From Parvularcula sp. BBD 1991-13 (GTDB lineage Bacteria; Pseudomonadota; Alphaproteobacteria; Caulobacterales; Parvularculaceae), in the NCBI GenBank assembly GCA_001657385.1, contig LYSZ01000001.1:372001-436000 (forward strand): a DNA stretch of 64,000 nucleotides, written 5' to 3'. The position numbers and the translations under genes were made by a program. Shown here piece after piece: positions 44,521-53,871 of this stretch (the stretch's first letter is position 1; every line of letters starts with the position of its first letter). Below the pieces are notes generated by a model that saw only the letters and a list, made by a program, of their open reading frames with translations, did no database searches and was not told where the DNA came from.

Positions 44521-44587
44521 ATGGTCCTCTTCACAATACAGGTTCATGTAACAGTTCAATCACGACGCGACATCATGTTGGGATGAA

Positions 44588-45088
44588 ATGATTTTTATCG
44601 CCGCAGGATCGAATTTGCCGTTCGGCGAAGCCCCTTCGCAACATCTGGTCAACCGCGCTTTTGCAGTGCTTGACAGAATTGTTCAAGTAAAAGCTGTTTC
44701 TCCTCTTTATCGGTCGCCGGCCTGGCCCGATCCCGCCGATCCGCCCTATGTCAATGCGGCGGCGCTGGTGGAAACCGCCATGGGCCCGCATGCGCTCCTG
44801 GCGGCGCTGCACGCGGTCGAGGCGGGGTTCGGCCGTCGCCGGGGCGCGCCCAACGCGCCGCGCACCCTCGATCTCGACCTGATCGCTTACGGCGACGCGC
44901 GTTGCGACGAGGCGGCGGGAACGCTCCCGGGCGGGTTGCGCCTGCCGCATCCGCGTTTCGCCGAACGCGACTTCGTGCTGGCGCCCATCTGCGACATTGC
45001 GCCGGACTGGTGCGATCCGGAAACCGGAAGATCCGTTCGCGCGCTGCTGGCGGGGCTGCCTGTGCGTTCGGCGCGCCGGATTTCCTGA
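44588..45088 (+). CDS. folK: 2-Amino-4-hydroxy-6-hydroxymethyldihydropteridine pyrophosphokinase
   Basis: 166-residue folate-pathway enzyme transferring pyrophosphate from ATP to hydroxymethyldihydropterin. The family N-terminus [34 protein letters not shown], and the signature [14 protein letters not shown] with Asp pair for Mg2+, then [17 protein letters not shown]. The length is normal. The gene is followed by a possible terminator and then rpoZ. Confidence 0.95.
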   Translation: MIFIAAGSNLPFGEAPSQHLVNRAFAVLDRIVQVKAVSPLYRSPAWPDPADPPYVNAAALVETAMGPHALLAALHAVEAGFGRRRGAPNAPRTLDLDLIAYGDARCDEAAGTLPGGLRLPHPRFAERDFVLAPICDIAPDWCDPETGRSVRALLAGLPVRSARRIS

Positions 45089-45089
45089 A

Positions 45090-45118
45090 CGAAAAACGCC
45101 CTTTTGCCGGGTTTTTCG
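45090..45118 (+). terminator. Possible terminator after folK
   Basis: CGAAAAAC pairs with GTTTTTCG around a 13-base loop, right after the folK stop; the right arm contains five T. It is a weak candidate since the loop is long. Confidence 0.35.
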
Positions 45119-45203
45119 CCGATTTCCGCGTTGCAACGCTTGTGTTGCGCCGCCCCGGGGGTTATTTCAGCCGACCGGATCAAGACCTGCGAGGAGACAT
45201 CCC

Positions 45204-45569
45204 ATGGCGCGCGTGACCGTCGAAGACTGCGTAGACAAGGTGCAAAACCGTTTCGACCTGGTGCTGCTCGCCGCCCACCGGGCGCGCGTGTTGTCTTCCG
45301 GCGCGGAGCTGATGGTCGATCGCGACAACGACAAGAACCCCGTGGTCGCGTTGCGCGAAATCGCCGACGACCAGCTGAAGCCCGAGGAGCTTGAGGAAGA
45401 CCTGGTGCAGTCGCTGCAGAAACAGATCGAGACCGACGACGCCGAAGACGCCGAGGCCGCGCCGGAAAAAGCCGATGCGCCGGAGTTCGACACCATGACC
45501 GAGGAGGATTACCTCAAGGCGATCCAGGCGGCCGGCATGACCACGCAACAAACGCTGCCCAAGGGGTAA
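45204..45569 (+). CDS. rpoZ: RNA polymerase omega subunit
   Basis: 121 residues; small RNA polymerase subunit that stabilises beta-prime and forms part of a ppGpp binding site. The family N-terminus [20 protein letters not shown] and [22 protein letters not shown] are clear. The acidic C-terminal extension is of the alphaproteobacterial kind. GAGGAG lies about 8 bases before the ATG; the frame is open upstream but belongs to folK noise. rsh follows, the usual pairing that links ppGpp synthesis with its polymerase target. Confidence 0.95.
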   Translation: MARVTVEDCVDKVQNRFDLVLLAAHRARVLSSGAELMVDRDNDKNPVVALREIADDQLKPEELEEDLVQSLQKQIETDDAEDAEAAPEKADAPEFDTMTEEDYLKAIQAAGMTTQQTLPKG

Positions 45570-45675
45570 CCGCCGCCGGTTCGCCGCATCGTCGTCATCC
45601 CGCGCCCCGGCGGTCCGGCTTTTCGATCCGGGCGGGCTTTGAACAGGAGTTGACGACGCATTATCATGGCTGCCG

Positions 45676-48231
45676 ATGACAATGGCTGACGACACGACGG
45701 CGGCTGACCACAGGACGGCTGAAACCACAGCGGCCGCGCCCGCGGGCGGCGATCCGATAAGCGAAACCAGCCCGGCAGGCGAAACCGACCATGCGGAAAA
45801 ACCGCCTTCGACTGATGCGCCGCAACCACCGCAAGCGAATAGCGGCGCGGCGCGCCCTGAGCCTGATGGACAGGCGGCGGAAAACCACCCGTTTGCGCCT
45901 GTGGCGCGCCCTGCGCCGGCAGGTGATGCGGCGGGCGCGGGCGAATCTGCGGCGCCGGCGGCGGGCGCGAACCGGTCAAGGCAGGCGCTAGGCCAGCCGG
46001 TCGGGTTTATCCGCCAGGTCGAACTGGTCGACCGCATCAGGGCTTATGATCCGAATGCGGACGAAGATCTCCTCAACCGGGCCTATGTCTACGCCATGAA
46101 GGCCCATGGCGGGCAGACGCGCGCGTCCGGCGATCCGTATTTCAGCCATCCCCTCGCCGTCGCCGCCATCCTGACCGAGCTGCGCGCCGATCCCGCGAGC
46201 ATCGCAACCGCGTTGTTGCACGACGTCGTTGAGGACACGGACGCGGAAATCGCCGATATCGAAAGGATATTCGGCGCCGAGATCGCCTCGCTGGTCGACG
46301 GCGTGACCAAGCTTTCCCAGATCGAGCTGCGCGGCGACGCCAGCAAGCAGGCGGAAAACTTCCGCAAGCTGGTCATCGCCATGGCCCATGACGTGCGCGT
46401 GCTTCTGGTCAAGCTCGCCGACCGGCTGCACAACATGCGCACGCTGCACCATCTGGCCAGGCCGGAAAAGCGCCAGCGCATCGCCCACGAGACCATGGAG
46501 ATCTACGCGCCCCTGGCGGGCCGCATCGGCGTGCAGCGCATTCGCGAGGAACTGGAGGACATTTCCTTCCGCGAGCTGAGCCCCGACGCCCATGAGACCA
46601 TCGCGGCGCGGCTTCTGGACCTGCAGCGCGATTCGCTCAGTTCGGTCCTGGAACTCGCCAACGTTCTGCGCGCCCGGCTCAAGGCCGAGGGCATCGCCGC
46701 CCAGGTGATGAGCCGGGAAAAGCGCGCCTATTCGATCTGGCGCAAGATGTCGCAGAAGAACGTCTCGTTCGACGAACTGGCGGATATCTACGCCTTCAGG
46801 GTGCTGGTCGACCGGGAGGAGGAGTGTTACCGCGCGCTTGGCGTCATTCACCGCAACTGGCGGATGATCCCGGAGGAGTTCGACGACTACATCTCCGCGC
46901 CGAAGCCGAACAACTATCGCTCGATCCATACCGCGGTGATCGGCCCGCCGGGCGCGGGCGCCCGCCGCCAGCGCATCGAGATCCAGATCCGCACTTTCGA
47001 GATGCACGAGACCGCTGAGCGCGGCGTCGCCGCCCACTGGCAGTACAAGGACCCCGGCGCCGACCCGGGCCGCAGCGTGGAGATCGTCGCGCCGGGACAA
47101 TACGATCCCTATGAGACGCCGCGCCGGCTGGTCGAGATGTTCCAGGCCGGCGAAGACCCGGACGAGGCGCTGCGCTACGCCAAGCTGGAGCTGTTCCAGG
47201 ATCAGGTGTTCTGCTTCACCCCGAAAAGCCGGGTGATCGCCCTGCCCAAGGGCTCGACGCCGCTCGACTTCGCCTATGCGGTCCACACCGATGTCGGCGA
47301 TCAGTGCATCGGCGCGAAGATCAACGGCGTGCAGCGGCCCCTGCGCACGCCGCTTCAGACCGGCGACGTCGTCTTCGTGCTGCGCTCGGAAAACGCGCCG
47401 GTGCCCGCGGAGTGGGAAAGCATCGCCGTCACCGGCAAGGCGCGCGGCGCGATCCGCAGGCGGATCAAGAAAATGCAGTATGACGAGCATGTCGCGCTGG
47501 GCCGGTCGATCGCCGAGAGCGTCTTTACCGGCGCCAATCTGCAATTCTCCGTCAAGGGCGTGCGCGCCGCGCTCAAGCAACTGGGCAAGACGTCCGTCGA
47601 GGACGTGCTGGTCAGCATCGGGCGGGGCGAATTGCCTGTGCACACCGTTATTGAAGCGGTCTATCCCGGCGCCTCCCATGCCAGCGACGGGGAAATCCAC
47701 GCCGCGTCCCTGCGCGAATTCAAGCCGCGCGTCGCCATCGCCGGGCTCACCCCCGGAGTGTCGGTGGTGATGGCGCGATGCTGTTCGCCGCTGCCGGGCG
47801 AGCGTATTGTCGGCATCCGCGGCGAGGACGGCGCGATTGCGGTGCATACGATCTATTGCGAGAAACTGGCCCGCGACGACCCGCCCCAGCACCGCTGGCT
47901 TGACCTGAAATGGCGCGAGCAGGAAGACGAGGACGCCACGGCGTTCGCACAGATCCGGATCACCGTGCGCAACGGCGTCGGCGTCTTGAGCGAGGTGGCG
48001 GGCGTGATCGCGCGCTACAGCGTGTCGATCGCGAATATCAGGCTGGAAAACCGGTCGAAGGAATTCATCGACTTCCTCGTCGACGTGGAGGTCAAGGACG
48101 CGAAGCATCTCGCCCACGCGCTTGCCGGCCTGCGCGCCTCGGCGAGCGTGATCGCCGCCGACCGGATCGGCGACCGCACCGGCGAGCCGGGGCGTGCAAC
48201 AGCGGAGACGACAGACCATGGACGCCAGTGA
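45676..48231 (+). CDS. rsh: Bifunctional (p)ppGpp synthase/hydrolase
   Basis: 851 residues; makes and degrades (p)ppGpp, the stringent-response alarmone. After a 110-residue Ala/Pro/Thr-rich low-complexity leader come the HD hydrolase domain (LHDVVEDT near 181-188), the synthetase domain with PKPNNYRSIHTAV, the TGS domain (FCFTPKSRVIALPKGSTPLDFAY), and a C-terminal ACT domain (FAQIRITVRNGVGVLSEVAGVIA). Most family members start near VELVDRIRAYDPN, so the leader is extra. The hydrolase HD pair is intact, so it is bifunctional. A short reading frame of 7 codons overlaps the start (45666-45689), a possible uORF. It overlaps pyrE by 14 bases. Confidence 0.95.
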   Translation: MTMADDTTAADHRTAETTAAAPAGGDPISETSPAGETDHAEKPPSTDAPQPPQANSGAARPEPDGQAAENHPFAPVARPAPAGDAAGAGESAAPAAGANRSRQALGQPVGFIRQVELVDRIRAYDPNADEDLLNRAYVYAMKAHGGQTRASGDPYFSHPLAVAAILTELRADPASIATALLHDVVEDTDAEIADIERIFGAEIASLVDGVTKLSQIELRGDASKQAENFRKLVIAMAHDVRVLLVKLADRLHNMRTLHHLARPEKRQRIAHETMEIYAPLAGRIGVQRIREELEDISFRELSPDAHETIAARLLDLQRDSLSSVLELANVLRARLKAEGIAAQVMSREKRAYSIWRKMSQKNVSFDELADIYAFRVLVDREEECYRALGVIHRNWRMIPEEFDDYISAPKPNNYRSIHTAVIGPPGAGARRQRIEIQIRTFEMHETAERGVAAHWQYKDPGADPGRSVEIVAPGQYDPYETPRRLVEMFQAGEDPDEALRYAKLELFQDQVFCFTPKSRVIALPKGSTPLDFAYAVHTDVGDQCIGAKINGVQRPLRTPLQTGDVVFVLRSENAPVPAEWESIAVTGKARGAIRRRIKKMQYDEHVALGRSIAESVFTGANLQFSVKGVRAALKQLGKTSVEDVLVSIGRGELPVHTVIEAVYPGASHASDGEIHAASLREFKPRVAIAGLTPGVSVVMARCCSPLPGERIVGIRGEDGAIAVHTIYCEKLARDDPPQHRWLDLKWREQEDEDATAFAQIRITVRNGVGVLSEVAGVIARYSVSIANIRLENRSKEFIDFLVDVEVKDAKHLAHALAGLRASASVIAADRIGDRTGEPGRATAETTDHGRQ

Positions 48232-48802
48232 AGCGCTGAAAGAATTCGAGGAGGCGGGCGCGCTGCTCAAGGGGCACTTCGTCCTTTCCTCGGGCCTGCA
48301 CAGCGACACCTATCTCAACAAGTCCATCGTATCGATGTATCCCGACCGCACGGCGCGGCTCTGCGCCGGCCTCGCGGAAAAGGCGCTGGCGGCGGTGGGC
48401 CGGGTCGACTGCGTCATCTCGCCGGCCATGGGCGCGATCATCTACGGCTATGAAACCGCGCGCCATATAGGCTGTCCGTTCATGTTTCTGGAGCGGGTTG
48501 ACGGCGCGTTCCGTCTGCGCCGGGGGTTCGCGGTCGAGCCGGGGGCGAGGGTGCTGGTGGTGGAGGACATCGTCTCCACCGGGCTTTCCGCGCGAGAGGC
48601 GATCGCCGCGGTGCGCGAGGCGGGGGGCGAGGTCGCCGCGCTCGCCTGCCTGGTGGACCGTTCCGACGGCGAGGCCGATGTCGGCGCGCCGATCATTCCG
48701 CTGGCGGCGCTGAAGGTTGACGCCTGGCCGGCGGACCGGTTGCCCGACCATCTCAGGGACATTCCGGCCGTGAAGCCGGGCAGCCGGGGGATCAGCCAGT
48801 GA
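48218..48802 (+). CDS. pyrE: Orotate phosphoribosyltransferase
   Basis: 194-residue pyrimidine enzyme forming OMP from orotate and [39 protein letters not shown] is the N-terminal pattern, and the PRPP motif is [14 protein letters not shown]. The ATG at 48218 overlaps the end of rsh by 14 bases; an in-frame ATG eight codons earlier lies deeper in rsh and is less family-like. Its TGA overlaps the pdxJ GTG by four bases, so rsh, pyrE and pdxJ are translationally linked. Confidence 0.95.
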   Translation: MDASEALKEFEEAGALLKGHFVLSSGLHSDTYLNKSIVSMYPDRTARLCAGLAEKALAAVGRVDCVISPAMGAIIYGYETARHIGCPFMFLERVDGAFRLRRGFAVEPGARVLVVEDIVSTGLSAREAIAAVREAGGEVAALACLVDRSDGEADVGAPIIPLAALKVDAWPADRLPDHLRDIPAVKPGSRGISQ

Positions 48803-49569
48803 CGGCGCCGGGATCGCAGGACAGCCTTCGCCTCGGCGTCAACATCGATCACGTGGCGACGATCCGCAACGCTCGCGGCGGGCCGCATCCGGACCCGGTT
48901 CGGGCGGCGCATCTCGTCGCCACCGCGGGGGCGGACGGGATCACCGCGCATTTGCGCGAGGATCGCCGGCATATTGTCGACGAGGACATGCGCCGCCTGA
49001 AGCGGGAAATCAGCCTGCCGCTCAATTTCGAAATGGCCGCCACGGCGGAGATGCTGAAGCTCTGCCTTGAAGTCGGCCCCCACGCCTGTTGCCTCGTGCC
49101 GGAGAACCGCAACGAGCGCACCACCGAAGGCGGGCTCGACGTCGCGGGACAACAGACGTTCCTCGTTCCGTTCGTGCGCGAATTGAAGGACGCGGGGGTG
49201 CGCGTCTCGCTCTTCGTCGATCCTGACCCGGCGCAGATCGAGGCGGCGGCGGCGACCGGCGCGCCGGTGATCGAAATCCACACCGGCGCCTATTACGAGG
49301 CGACGGCGGCGACCGAGCCGGCGCGGATCAAATCCGAACTCGAAAAGATCCGCGCCGGGGCCGAGTTCGGCGCCCGTCTCGGTCTTGAAATTCACGCCGG
49401 GCACGGGCTGACCTTTCTCAACGTGCAGCCCGTGGCGGCGGTACCCGAAATCAGGGAGCTGAATATCGGCCACTTCATGATCGGCGAGGCGGTGTTCATG
49501 GGCCTTGCCGAGGTCGTCAGGGAAATGAAGCGGCTGATGCAGGACGCGAGGACCGGCGGGCTGTATTAG
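48799..49569 (+). CDS. pdxJ: Pyridoxine 5'-phosphate synthase
   Basis: 256-residue TIM-barrel enzyme that condenses 3-amino-2-oxopropyl phosphate with deoxyxylulose phosphate to give vitamin B6 phosphate. [19 protein letters not shown] is the family start with the phosphate-loop His, followed by [39 protein letters not shown] and [10 protein letters not shown] with the conserved His. The GTG start is coupled to pyrE. It is followed by 185 bases and acpS, the same order as in other alphaproteobacteria and E. coli (pdxJ-acpS). Confidence 0.95.
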   Translation: MTAPGSQDSLRLGVNIDHVATIRNARGGPHPDPVRAAHLVATAGADGITAHLREDRRHIVDEDMRRLKREISLPLNFEMAATAEMLKLCLEVGPHACCLVPENRNERTTEGGLDVAGQQTFLVPFVRELKDAGVRVSLFVDPDPAQIEAAAATGAPVIEIHTGAYYEATAATEPARIKSELEKIRAGAEFGARLGLEIHAGHGLTFLNVQPVAAVPEIRELNIGHFMIGEAVFMGLAEVVREMKRLMQDARTGGLY

Positions 49570-49754
49570 CGCCATGCCGGCCATGCCTGCCGGGCGTCGC
49601 GGGCGCGGGCCGTGACGCGGTCATGAAGCGTGCGGTAGAGGACCCCGCGCAGCCGCGCAGCCTCGAAGCCGCGCCGGCGGGCGCAGCGGGCCGGGCGCGG
49701 ATTTTCCACCTTGCCGATTGAGTCCTGGCCGCGGGGCGTTTAGACGATCTGCCC

Positions 49755-50153
49755 ATGATCATCGGCATCGGCAACGACCTCATCGACATTCGGCGGGTGG
49801 AAAAGACCCTTGAGCGCCACGGGGAGCGGTTCACGACCCGCATCTTCACCGAGATCGAGCGGGCGAAGTCCGATCGCCGGCATAACCGGGCGGCCTCCTA
49901 CGCCAAGCGGTTCGCGGCCAAGGAGGCGTGCTCCAAGGCCCTGGGGACCGGTCTGTCGCGCGGCGTGTTCTGGCGCGACATGGGCGTGGTGAACCTGCCG
50001 GGCGGCAAGCCGACCCTGGCGCTGACGGGCGGGGCGGCGCGCCGGCTCGCGGAAATCACTCCGAACGGCCATGACGCGGACATCCATCTGACCATCACCG
50101 ACGATTTCCCCCTCGCGCAGGCCATTGTCATTATCTATGCTCGGGCTAAATAG
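49755..50153 (+). CDS. acpS: Holo-[acyl-carrier-protein] synthase
   Basis: 132-residue phosphopantetheinyl transferase that activates acyl carrier protein. [26 protein letters not shown] with Asp8 for Mg2+, then the second signature [18 protein letters not shown] with the conserved Glu and Lys. Length is normal for AcpS. The gap to lepB is 66 bases. Function is cytosolic, in fatty acid synthesis. Confidence 0.95.
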   Translation: MIIGIGNDLIDIRRVEKTLERHGERFTTRIFTEIERAKSDRRHNRAASYAKRFAAKEACSKALGTGLSRGVFWRDMGVVNLPGGKPTLALTGGAARRLAEITPNGHDADIHLTITDDFPLAQAIVIIYARAK

Positions 50154-50219
50154 AAGAGGGCTCCGCTTGCGACACCGGCGGGACCGAGGGCGGCGAAGCT
50201 AGGCAAAGGACCCGACAGT

Positions 50220-51032
50220 ATGGCGTTTTCCCTGAAAAATCTGGGCGGTAAGAAGGGCGTGGAGGGCGAGGTGATCGCCTCCGAGAAGCCGAAAATGACG
50301 CCGGCCGAGGAGGCTTGGGACCTCGCCAAGACCGTTCTGATCGCCGTCGCCATCGCTCTTGTGCTGCGCATCGTGATTTTTCAGCCCTTCAACATCCCGT
50401 CCGGCTCAATGAAGCCGAACCTCCTGATCGGCGATTTTCTCATCGTCTCCAAGCCAACCTTCGGCTATTCGCGCGCCTCCCTGGTTTATCCGCTGACCCG
50501 CCTGCCGCTGGACGGGCGTATTTTCTCCGGCGAGCCCGAGCGCGGCGACGTCGTCGTTTTCAAGAACCGCAAGCACGGCAATCGCGACTACATCAAGCGC
50601 GTCGTCGGCCTGCCGGGCGACGAGATCCACATGATCGGCGGGCGCCTGCATATCAACGGCAAGCCGGTTCAAAAAGACCTCGTCGGCATGGTCGACGGCG
50701 TCTGCGACGGCCGTCCGGGGCCGACCTACGTCGAAACGATGGAGAACGGCGTGTCCTACCGGGTGCAGGAGTGCTTCGGCGACGAAGGGCCGCTCGACAA
50801 CAAGGGGCCGTATGTGGTGCCGGCCGAGCACTATTTCATGATGGGCGACAACCGCGACCAGTCGCAGGACAGCCGCGTCATCTCCCAGGTCGGCTACGTG
50901 CACAAGGACGACATCGTCGGCCGCGCCGAACGGCTTTTCTTCTCCGTGGACGGAGCGAAAGCGAAATTCTGGCAGGTCTGGAACTGGCCGTTCGCCGTTC
51001 GCTATGGGCGCCTGCTCGATCCGGTTGAATGA
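50220..51032 (+). CDS. lepB: Signal peptidase I
   Basis: 270-residue inner-membrane protease that cuts signal peptides. One N-terminal membrane helix (about 34-54), catalytic Ser63 in NIPSGSMKPNL, catalytic Lys126 in RDYIKRVVGLPGD, and the C-terminal box MGDNRDQSQDSR. There is a single anchor, not two as in E. coli. Its last bases overlap the rnc start by 4 (ATGA), so lepB-rnc are coupled, a widely conserved pair that is also followed by era. Confidence 0.96.
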   Translation: MAFSLKNLGGKKGVEGEVIASEKPKMTPAEEAWDLAKTVLIAVAIALVLRIVIFQPFNIPSGSMKPNLLIGDFLIVSKPTFGYSRASLVYPLTRLPLDGRIFSGEPERGDVVVFKNRKHGNRDYIKRVVGLPGDEIHMIGGRLHINGKPVQKDLVGMVDGVCDGRPGPTYVETMENGVSYRVQECFGDEGPLDNKGPYVVPAEHYFMMGDNRDQSQDSRVISQVGYVHKDDIVGRAERLFFSVDGAKAKFWQVWNWPFAVRYGRLLDPVE

Positions 51033-51739
51033 GCGATCACGATTTTAGCGAGCTTGAAACGCGGCTGGGGCGAGGGTTCGACAACCCGTCCCTGCTTTTG
51101 CGCGCGCTGACCCATTCCAGCCTGTCCGGCGGCGCCGGCGAGGGCGACGCGCCGGTGCGCGATCTTGAGCGGCTGGAGTTTCTGGGCGACCGCGTCCTCG
51201 GCCTTCTGACGGCGGAGGAATTGTTCCGGCGTTATCCCGACTTCGAGGAGGGCGATCTCGCCCCGCGGCTGAACGCGCTGGTGCGCAAGGAGACCTGCGC
51301 CAAGGCCGCGCTCTACTTTGGCGTCGACCGGTTCATTCTGATGTCGGAATGGGAGGAGGGCGCGGGCGGCCGGAAAAAGACGGCGATCCTCGGCGACGTC
51401 ATGGAGGCGCTGCTGGGCGCGTTGTTCATCGATGGCGGCCTGGACGCGGCGCGCCGCGTTTACGAGCGGTACTGGACGCCGAACCTGGAAGCGCTCGCCC
51501 GCGTTCATCGCGATCCGAAAACCGAATTGCAGGAATGGAGCCAGCGCCGCAAGCTGGGCGCTCCTGACTACGAGGTTATCGACGCCGAGGGCCCGGCTCA
51601 CGCGCCCGCCTTTACGGTGGAGGCGCGAATCAAGGGCTTTCGGCCCGCCGCAGGGGAAGGGCGGTCCAAGCGGGCCGCGCAGATGGCCGCCGCGCGCGCG
51701 TTTCTGGTGCGCGAGAACATATGGACCGACAATGACTGA
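51029..51739 (+). CDS. rnc: Ribonuclease III
   Basis: 236-residue dsRNA-specific endonuclease for rRNA and mRNA processing. The signature ERLEFLGDRVLGL with catalytic Glu/Asp, then GDVMEALLGALFIDGG with the second acidic pair, and a C-terminal dsRNA-binding domain (PKTELQEWSQRR, AEGRSKRAAQMAAARAFL). The start overlaps the lepB stop. Its final codons overlap the old start of era (51732), as expected for rnc-era coupling; but that era start now belongs to a broken duplicate. Confidence 0.95.
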   Translation: MSDHDFSELETRLGRGFDNPSLLLRALTHSSLSGGAGEGDAPVRDLERLEFLGDRVLGLLTAEELFRRYPDFEEGDLAPRLNALVRKETCAKAALYFGVDRFILMSEWEEGAGGRKKTAILGDVMEALLGALFIDGGLDAARRVYERYWTPNLEALARVHRDPKTELQEWSQRRKLGAPDYEVIDAEGPAHAPAFTVEARIKGFRPAAGEGRSKRAAQMAAARAFLVRENIWTDND

Positions 51740-51854
51740 CGCGCCCGCCCCGACCGGGTCTTCACGAGAGACGCGCTGCGCCGTCATCGCCGTGATCGGC
51801 GCGCCCCCCGACTGCGAAGGCAGTCAATTTATCCGGCATTGGGGGGCGTTCTGA
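51732..51854 (+). pseudogene. Broken duplicate of the era 5' end (40-codon leader frame)
   Basis: The ATG at 51732 overlaps rnc by 8 bases and opens a 40-codon frame: MTDAPAPTGSSRETRCAVIA... which contains the same TRCAVIAVIGAP as intact era, but runs into PDCEGSQFIRHWGAF and stops at TGA 51852-51854, overlapping the era ATG as TGATG. So the old translation start of era now makes a short peptide ended next to the new start. Translational coupling from rnc to era may therefore pass through this minicistron. It is read as a remnant or leader, not a functional protein. Assembly error is the main alternative. Confidence 0.75.
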
Positions 51855-51903
51855 TGGAGGTTTCACAGGCGACGCGCTGCGCCGTCATCGCCGTGATCGG
51901 CGC
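51761..51903. repeat. Direct duplication with internal hairpin at era start
   Basis: Bases 51770-51802 and 51871-51903 are identical over 33 bp; with a short mismatched stretch the likeness extends left to 51761 and 51862 (about 42 bp), offset 101 bp. Between the copies is a GC hairpin: CGCCCCCC (51802-51809) pairs with GGGGGGCG (51841-51848), and inside it ACTGC-GAAG-GCAGT (51811-51824). It looks like a small palindromic element with flanking duplication. Confidence 0.88.
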
Positions 51904-52792
51904 CCCTAATGCCGGCAAGTCGACGCTGGTGAACGCGGCGGTGGGGGCGAAAGTCTCGATCGTCACGCAGAAGGTTCAGACCACGCGCGCGCGGGTGCGC
52001 GGCATCGCCGTCGAGGGGGACGCGCAGCTTGTGTTCATCGACACGCCCGGCATTTTCGCGCCGCGCCGCCGGCTCGACCGGGCGATGGTCGCCGCCGCGT
52101 GGGACGGGCTCGACGGCGCCGACGTCACGGTGATGGTGATCGACGCGCCTGCTTATCTCGCCGGACAGACCGAGCGCGGCGCGGCGGGCAAGTCGCGCGC
52201 CGACGCGGACCGTATTCTCGAGGGCCTGCAACGGGCCGGCCGCAAGGCGATCCTGGCGCTGAACAAGATCGATCAACTGGACCGGCCGAAGCTTCTGGGA
52301 CTGGCGCAGGCGCTGAACGAGACCGGGATTTTCATGGATATCTTCATGATCTCGGCGGAGAAGGGATACGGCCTCGCCGACCTGAAGGCCCGTCTCGTCG
52401 AGGCCGCGCCGCCCGGCCCCTGGCTCTATCCGGAAGACCAGCTCTCGGATATCTCCGACAGGCTCATGGCCGCCGAGGTCACCCGCGAAAAGCTTTTCCT
52501 GCGCCTGCACGAGGAGCTTCCCTACGACTCCACGGTGGAGACCGACGACTGGAAGGAAACGAAGTCCGGCGTGCGGATCGAGCAGACGATCTATGTCGCG
52601 CGCGAGGGGCAGAAGGGCATCGTCCTGGGGCGGAACGGTCAGACGCTGAAGGCGATCGGCAAGGCTGCGCGTGAGGATCTGACCGAGATTCTGGGCGTTC
52701 CCGCGCATCTTTTCCTGCATGTGAAGGTCCGCGCGGGATGGGCGGACGAGGCCGCGCGGCTCCGGAATATCGGCCTCGACGCGGTGGAGTGA
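51854..52792 (+). CDS. era: GTPase Era
   Basis: 312-residue GTPase binding 16S rRNA and the 30S subunit during ribosome maturation. G1 GAPNAGKST at residues 17-24, G3 DTPG, G4 NKID, and a C-terminal KH domain with GIVLGRNGQTLKAIGKAAR. The N-terminus is altered: the present ATG gives MEVSQATRCAVIAV, where the first copy upstream reads SSRETRCAVIAV. The G-run of the hairpin arm (GGGGGG, 7 bases before the ATG) may act as ribosome site, and the leader stop overlaps the ATG. All GTPase motifs are intact, so function is expected. Confidence 0.94.
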   Translation: MEVSQATRCAVIAVIGAPNAGKSTLVNAAVGAKVSIVTQKVQTTRARVRGIAVEGDAQLVFIDTPGIFAPRRRLDRAMVAAAWDGLDGADVTVMVIDAPAYLAGQTERGAAGKSRADADRILEGLQRAGRKAILALNKIDQLDRPKLLGLAQALNETGIFMDIFMISAEKGYGLADLKARLVEAAPPGPWLYPEDQLSDISDRLMAAEVTREKLFLRLHEELPYDSTVETDDWKETKSGVRIEQTIYVAREGQKGIVLGRNGQTLKAIGKAAREDLTEILGVPAHLFLHVKVRAGWADEAARLRNIGLDAVE

Positions 52793-52831
52793 GCGCCCGC
52801 CTGCGGGGACGGACTGGACGCGCGGACGGGC

Positions 52832-53698
52832 TTAAAGCGCGAACGGGTTGATCGGATCGAGCCCGAACGGTCCCGCGCCGTCGTTCCACTCTCCCGAGAG
52901 CACTTCCCAGTGGAGATGCTTGACGCTCGACGCGCCGCTGGCGCCGATGGGGCCGAGGCGCTGGCCGCGCGAAACGGAGACGCCCCTGCGCACGCCGCCG
53001 TTGAAGCGGGAAAGGTGCGCATAAAGCGTGTAGACGCCGTTCCCGTGGTCGATCACCAGCATGTTGCCGTAGTCCCGGCGCGAGACCGCCTGGATGACGA
53101 CCCCGTCCCCCGCGGCGAGGACGTCGCCTTCGCCGCCGCGCGGGTAATAATCGACGCCCTTGTGCAGTCGGCCGTTGCGGCTTCCGTAACCGGATGAAAG
53201 ACACGAGCCGGTGGCGGGCATCAATAAAAGGTCCACGCCCCGGTAGGAGACGCTCGCCCCCGCGCCGGCGACGATGCGGTCGCGGTCCGCGCGCGGCGCG
53301 TTGCTGACCGCCATGCGGGGACACAGAACGATGTCTCGCGCGCCGGCTGTTGATGAGGCGGGCTCATCCGCCGCCGGCTCCCTTTCCGGCGCGTCGTCGC
53401 CGTCCGGATCGTCCGTATCCGTTGGTTCGCCGAGGTCCCTGATCATCTGCTCGACGGTGCCGACCACATATTCGCCCCCCTGCGAGGCGATATCGCCGGC
53501 GACCTCCGCGCCGCGCCCGAGCAGCGGCGCCAGCATGGTCTTCGCGCCGGCGATGACGCTGTCCGCGGCGCGCAACACCGGGTCCGGCGCGCCGAATGTC
53601 GCGCCGCCGTACCATCCCGCGGCCAGCAACAGCGCGGGCAGGAACAACCGCCGCGCGGCCCCTAAAAGAACCCGGAAGATGAACCGCAACAGCCCCAT
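52832..53698 (-). CDS. M23 family peptidase (peptidoglycan hydrolase or regulator)
   Basis: 288 residues. One N-terminal hydrophobic segment (about 5-35) anchors it; a Pro/Asp/Glu-rich linker (about 88-118) follows, then an LysM-free LytM/M23 domain: SSGYGSRNGRLHKGVDYYPRGG with the zinc ligands His and Asp, YAHLSRF, and KHLHWEVL with the HxH pair. All metal ligands are present, so an active endopeptidase on stem-peptide crosslinks is likely. It is reverse-oriented, inserted between era and recO, which are usually adjacent or near. Convergent with era with a 39-base gap. Confidence 0.88.
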   Translation of the reverse strand: MGLLRFIFRVLLGAARRLFLPALLLAAGWYGGATFGAPDPVLRAADSVIAGAKTMLAPLLGRGAEVAGDIASQGGEYVVGTVEQMIRDLGEPTDTDDPDGDDAPEREPAADEPASSTAGARDIVLCPRMAVSNAPRADRDRIVAGAGASVSYRGVDLLLMPATGSCLSSGYGSRNGRLHKGVDYYPRGGEGDVLAAGDGVVIQAVSRRDYGNMLVIDHGNGVYTLYAHLSRFNGGVRRGVSVSRGQRLGPIGASGASSVKHLHWEVLSGEWNDGAGPFGLDPINPFAL

Positions 53699-53871
53699 GA
53701 CGCCCCCCGCCGACCCAACCCTCTTTTTTTAGATGATTTAGACTAACAGCCGGGGCGCGGGAGGTCACCTCGGCGCCCTTCGCGGCAAGGTTGCAGCGGT
53801 GGTCCCGCTCCAGCCCGGGCGGGAGGCGGGCGGCGCTTGACAAGGAAGCCGATCGGCCGAAGCCTGCGGTG

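Noticed and set aside
45988-48309. 773-codon minus-strand open frame across rsh
   Set aside because: Mirror of the rsh codons with no ribosome site or domain.
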